From contig JAIQFV010000007.1 of assembly GCA_020073085.1 (NCBI GenBank), forward strand, positions 1 to 64,000: 64,000 nucleotides of DNA, written 5' to 3'. Source of the stretch: Terriglobia bacterium. Its GTDB lineage: Bacteria; Acidobacteriota; Terriglobia; JAIQFV01. Under the pieces are notes generated by a model, which worked only from the letters and a program-made list of their open reading frames with translations, was not told the origin of the DNA and did not search any database. Position numbers and translations under genes: made by a program. Positions 61,595 through 64,000 of this stretch are shown here, one piece after another (position 1 is the stretch's first letter; each line of letters opens with the position of its first letter).

Positions 61595-64000
61595 TCAAGC
61601 TTGGGCGATCAATTGCCGCAGCATGTAGGGAAGAATTCCGCCGTGCTGGTAGTATTCGACTTCGATGGGGGTATCGATGCGGGCGGTGACCGGGACCTCT
61701 TCGCTCTGGCCATTGGCGCGATGAATGGTCAGGGCCATCTCCTGGCGCGGCTTGATGCCTCCTAAAAAACCCGTGAGGTCGAACGTTTCCGAACCGTCGA
61801 GGCGCAGAGACTGAGGGCCCACGCCTTCCTTGAACTGACACGGCAGGACTCCCATCTGGACCAGGTTGCTGCGGTGGATGCGCTCAAAGCTCTGCGCGAC
61901 GACCGCCCGGATGCCCAGCAAGCGCGTGCCCTTGGCCGCCCAATCGCGGGAGCTGCCGGTCCCGTACTCCTGGCCGGCGATCACGACCAGCGGTTTGTCT
62001 TCGGCCTGATACTTCACCGCGGCGTCGTAGATACTCATCTCTTCCCCGTCCGGCTGATGCACCGTGACGCAACCTTCTGTGCCCGGTACCATCAGGTTTT
62101 TGAGCCGCACGTTTGCGAACGTCCCGCGCGTCATCACCCGGTCATTGCCGCGGCGCGAACCATAGCTGTTGAAGTCTTCCACAGACACGCCCTGCTCATT
62201 CAGATACAAACCGGCCGGAGAATTCGGTTTGATCGCGCCGGCGGGGCTGATGTGATCGGTGGTGACCGAATCTCCAAAAATGGCCAGGGCCCAGGCCCCG
62301 CGGATCTCCGCGAGGGGGCCAGGCTTCATCCCAAGGCCGGAGAAATAGGGGGGCTCCTGGATATACGTGGACTCCGGATCCCACTCGTACACCTCGCCTC
62401 GAGGACTGGGAATCTCGTTCCAGAGGGGGTTCTGCGCGGCAAAGTTGTGGTAGAGTCTTCGATAGGTTTCAGGATCGACCGCTGAGCGCATGGTATCGCG
62501 GACCTCTTCGAGGCTGGGCCAAACATCCCGGAGGTAAACACTGGTGCCGTCCTTGCCCTTTCCTAAGGGCTCTTTCGTCATGTCGATCGCCACCGTGCCG
62601 GCCACCGCAAAAGCGACCACCAGCGGCGGGCTCATCAGGAAGTTTGCCTTGATGTTCTGATGGACTCGCGCCTCAAAATTGCGGTTGCCGCTCAAAACGC
62701 TGGCGGCGATCAGGTCATTCCGGGTGATCACCTCTTCGAGGTGCGGCTCGAGGGGGCCGGAATTTCCAATGCAGGTCGTACATCCATAGCCGACGAGGTG
62801 GAACCCCAGGCGGTCGAGATAGGGCTGGAGCCCGGTCTTCTGAAGATATTCTGTCACTACACGGGACCCGGGGGCGAGCGAGGTCTTCACCGCCGGACGG
62901 ACTGAAAGTCCTCTTTCAACAGCCTTCTTCGCCAAAAGCCCCGCGGCCAGCATTACACTCGGGTTGGAGGTGTTGGTGCATGAGGTAATCGCCGCGATGA
63001 GCACGTCGCCGTGGCAGAGATCCACCGGTGCACTGGAAAACTCCTCTTCGGGCACCTCTTCGATCCGATCGGGCGTGGGATGCTCGTTAATCATCTCCAT
63101 TTCGTCCAGCGTAGCGGCGGCGCTCAGGTTGGGGCCCCCGCGGGGGGCCAATTCCTGCACTCCGGCCGCTGCCACAGGGTGAGGGATTCGCTGTGCTTCG
63201 CTGCCCATCGCTGTGCTGAACCGGCGATTGATCTCCTCACTGGATTTGTTATAACCGCCTTCCTGGACCGGTTTCCGCATAAGTTCGAGGAACCTCTCCT
63301 TGATCTTTGGCAGATCGATTCGATCCTGCGGCCGTTTGGGACCCGCCACCGCCGGAACCACATCCTGGAGATCCAGTTCGAGCACCTTGCTGTATTGGCA
63401 ATCGCCCTTTCCCGGTATGCCAAACAGTCCCTGAGCCTTGAAGTAGTTCCGAACCAACTCCACCTGCTCGCTGCTCCGTCCCGTCGCGCGATAGTAGGCG
63501 CACGTTTCCTCATCCACAGGAAAGAATCCCATGGTCGCCCCGTACTCGGGCGACATGTTCGCAATCGTGGCGCGATCCGGCACCGACAGTTTTGCGGCTC
63601 CCTCGCCGTGATATTCCACAAATTTCCCCACCACCTTGGCCTTTCGCAACATCTCGGTGACATGCAGGACGACGTCGGTCGCGGTCACTCCTTCATTCAG
63701 CTGTCCGCTCATGTGGACGCCGACCACATCGGGCGTCAGGAAGTAGACGGGCTGGCCAAGCATGCCGGCCTCGGCTTCGATTCCGCCGACGCCCCATCCG
63801 ACGACGCCTAAGCCGTTAATCATCGTGGTATGAGAATCGGTCCCCACCAGGGTGTCGGGATAATAAACGCCGTCTCTTTCGAGCACCCCCTGGGCCAGGT
63901 ATTCCAAATTGACCTGATGGCAAATCCCGATGCCCGGGGGAACGACCTTGAACTTGTTGAACGTCCCCATGCCCCATTTCAAGAATTGGTAGCGCGCCCG
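61595..64000 (-). CDS. acnA: aconitate hydratase, 5' end beyond the window
   Basis: About 801 C-terminal residues of an AcnA/IRP-type aconitase, open to the right edge ([39 protein letters not shown]). The cluster cysteines are in TSCTNTSNP and [13 protein letters not shown]; the swivel domain includes [68 protein letters not shown] and DIPxE-type closing strands. It converts citrate to isocitrate in the TCA cycle, using a 4Fe-4S cluster. The missing N-terminus should be about 100 residues. Length and order fit AcnA rather than AcnB. Confidence 0.95.
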   Translation of the reverse strand, partial: RARYQFLKWGMGTFNKFKVVPPGIGICHQVNLEYLAQGVLERDGVYYPDTLVGTDSHTTMINGLGVVGWGVGGIEAEAGMLGQPVYFLTPDVVGVHMSGQLNEGVTATDVVLHVTEMLRKAKVVGKFVEYHGEGAAKLSVPDRATIANMSPEYGATMGFFPVDEETCAYYRATGRSSEQVELVRNYFKAQGLFGIPGKGDCQYSKVLELDLQDVVPAVAGPKRPQDRIDLPKIKERFLELMRKPVQEGGYNKSSEEINRRFSTAMGSEAQRIPHPVAAAGVQELAPRGGPNLSAAATLDEMEMINEHPTPDRIEEVPEEEFSSAPVDLCHGDVLIAAITSCTNTSNPSVMLAAGLLAKKAVERGLSVRPAVKTSLAPGSRVVTEYLQKTGLQPYLDRLGFHLVGYGCTTCIGNSGPLEPHLEEVITRNDLIAASVLSGNRNFEARVHQNIKANFLMSPPLVVAFAVAGTVAIDMTKEPLGKGKDGTSVYLRDVWPSLEEVRDTMRSAVDPETYRRLYHNFAAQNPLWNEIPSPRGEVYEWDPESTYIQEPPYFSGLGMKPGPLAEIRGAWALAIFGDSVTTDHISPAGAIKPNSPAGLYLNEQGVSVEDFNSYGSRRGNDRVMTRGTFANVRLKNLMVPGTEGCVTVHQPDGEEMSIYDAAVKYQAEDKPLVVIAGQEYGTGSSRDWAAKGTRLLGIRAVVAQSFERIHRSNLVQMGVLPCQFKEGVGPQSLRLDGSETFDLTGFLGGIKPRQEMALTIHRANGQSEEVPVTARIDTPIEVEYYQHGGILPYMLRQLIAQA

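Overview
The window looks like a chromosomal segment of an Acidobacteriota bacterium. This is inferred from gene content, because no rRNA or complete tRNA is present. The signs are two orphan MacB/FtsX-type permeases of the acidobacterial 'ADOP' kind, an Oar-like TonB-dependent receptor with a carboxypeptidase-regulatory N-terminus, a Ser/Thr kinase with TPRs, a winged-helix/TPR membrane regulator, a CHAT/TPR protein behind a sigma factor, and many Sec-exported proteins without clear homologues. Base composition is GC-rich by eye and coding is on both strands. The sequence ends inside an aconitase gene at the right and inside the last codons of an NTF2/SnoaL-like gene at the left.

Layout. 1-2.8 kb: end of the SnoaL-like gene and an ADOP permease. 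3.1-4.6 kb: a probable scar of an integrated element, with a decayed integrase tail, the 3' part of an initiator tRNA, a terminator, and then a PIN/antitoxin pair with its own promoter and a perfect 20-bp palindrome. 4.8-7.3 kb: second ADOP permease. 7.5-8.2 kb: remnant of a REP-associated transposase with palindromes. 8.2-14.1 kb: kinase-TPR gene, three tandem hairpin repeats, TonB-dependent receptor. 14.2-21.1 kb (all minus strand): small membrane protein, ICMT-like methyltransferase, a gntR - membrane protein - S33-like hydrolase operon, and the winged-helix TPR regulator. 21.3-25 kb: secreted protein, ACT-domain protein, di-haem cytochrome c peroxidase-like protein. 25.1-30.2 kb: sigma factor - membrane anti-sigma-like protein - TPR/CHAT protein. 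30.3-32.3 kb: Ogt, beta-carbonic anhydrase, exported cupin. 32.6-43.3 kb: secreted zincin-like proteins, a membrane protein with a squalene-cyclase-like toroid, an ECF-sigma/LRR fusion, a short FmdB zinc-ribbon gene and several hypotheticals. 43.6-52.1 kb: 2OG-Fe(II) oxygenase, SDR epimerase, OmpA-like protein, HExxE protein, zinc-ribbon protein, metallophosphoesterase and an internally duplicated 600-residue protein. 53.1-57.2 kb: a glycyl radical enzyme, an SCP2-like protein and the activase, as a tight operon. 57.4-59.8 kb: a BlaI/BlaR1-type pair in which the membrane peptidase carries two TonB-like domains. 60.4-64 kb: a PD40 beta-propeller protein and aconitase.

The parts that repay most attention are the glycyl radical enzyme operon with its SCP2-like middle gene, the sigma/anti-sigma/CHAT operon, the ECF-sigma-LRR fusion, and several families of perfect palindromes scattered between genes next to transposase and integrase remnants. 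Functions are assigned from motifs read by eye; no database search was possible.
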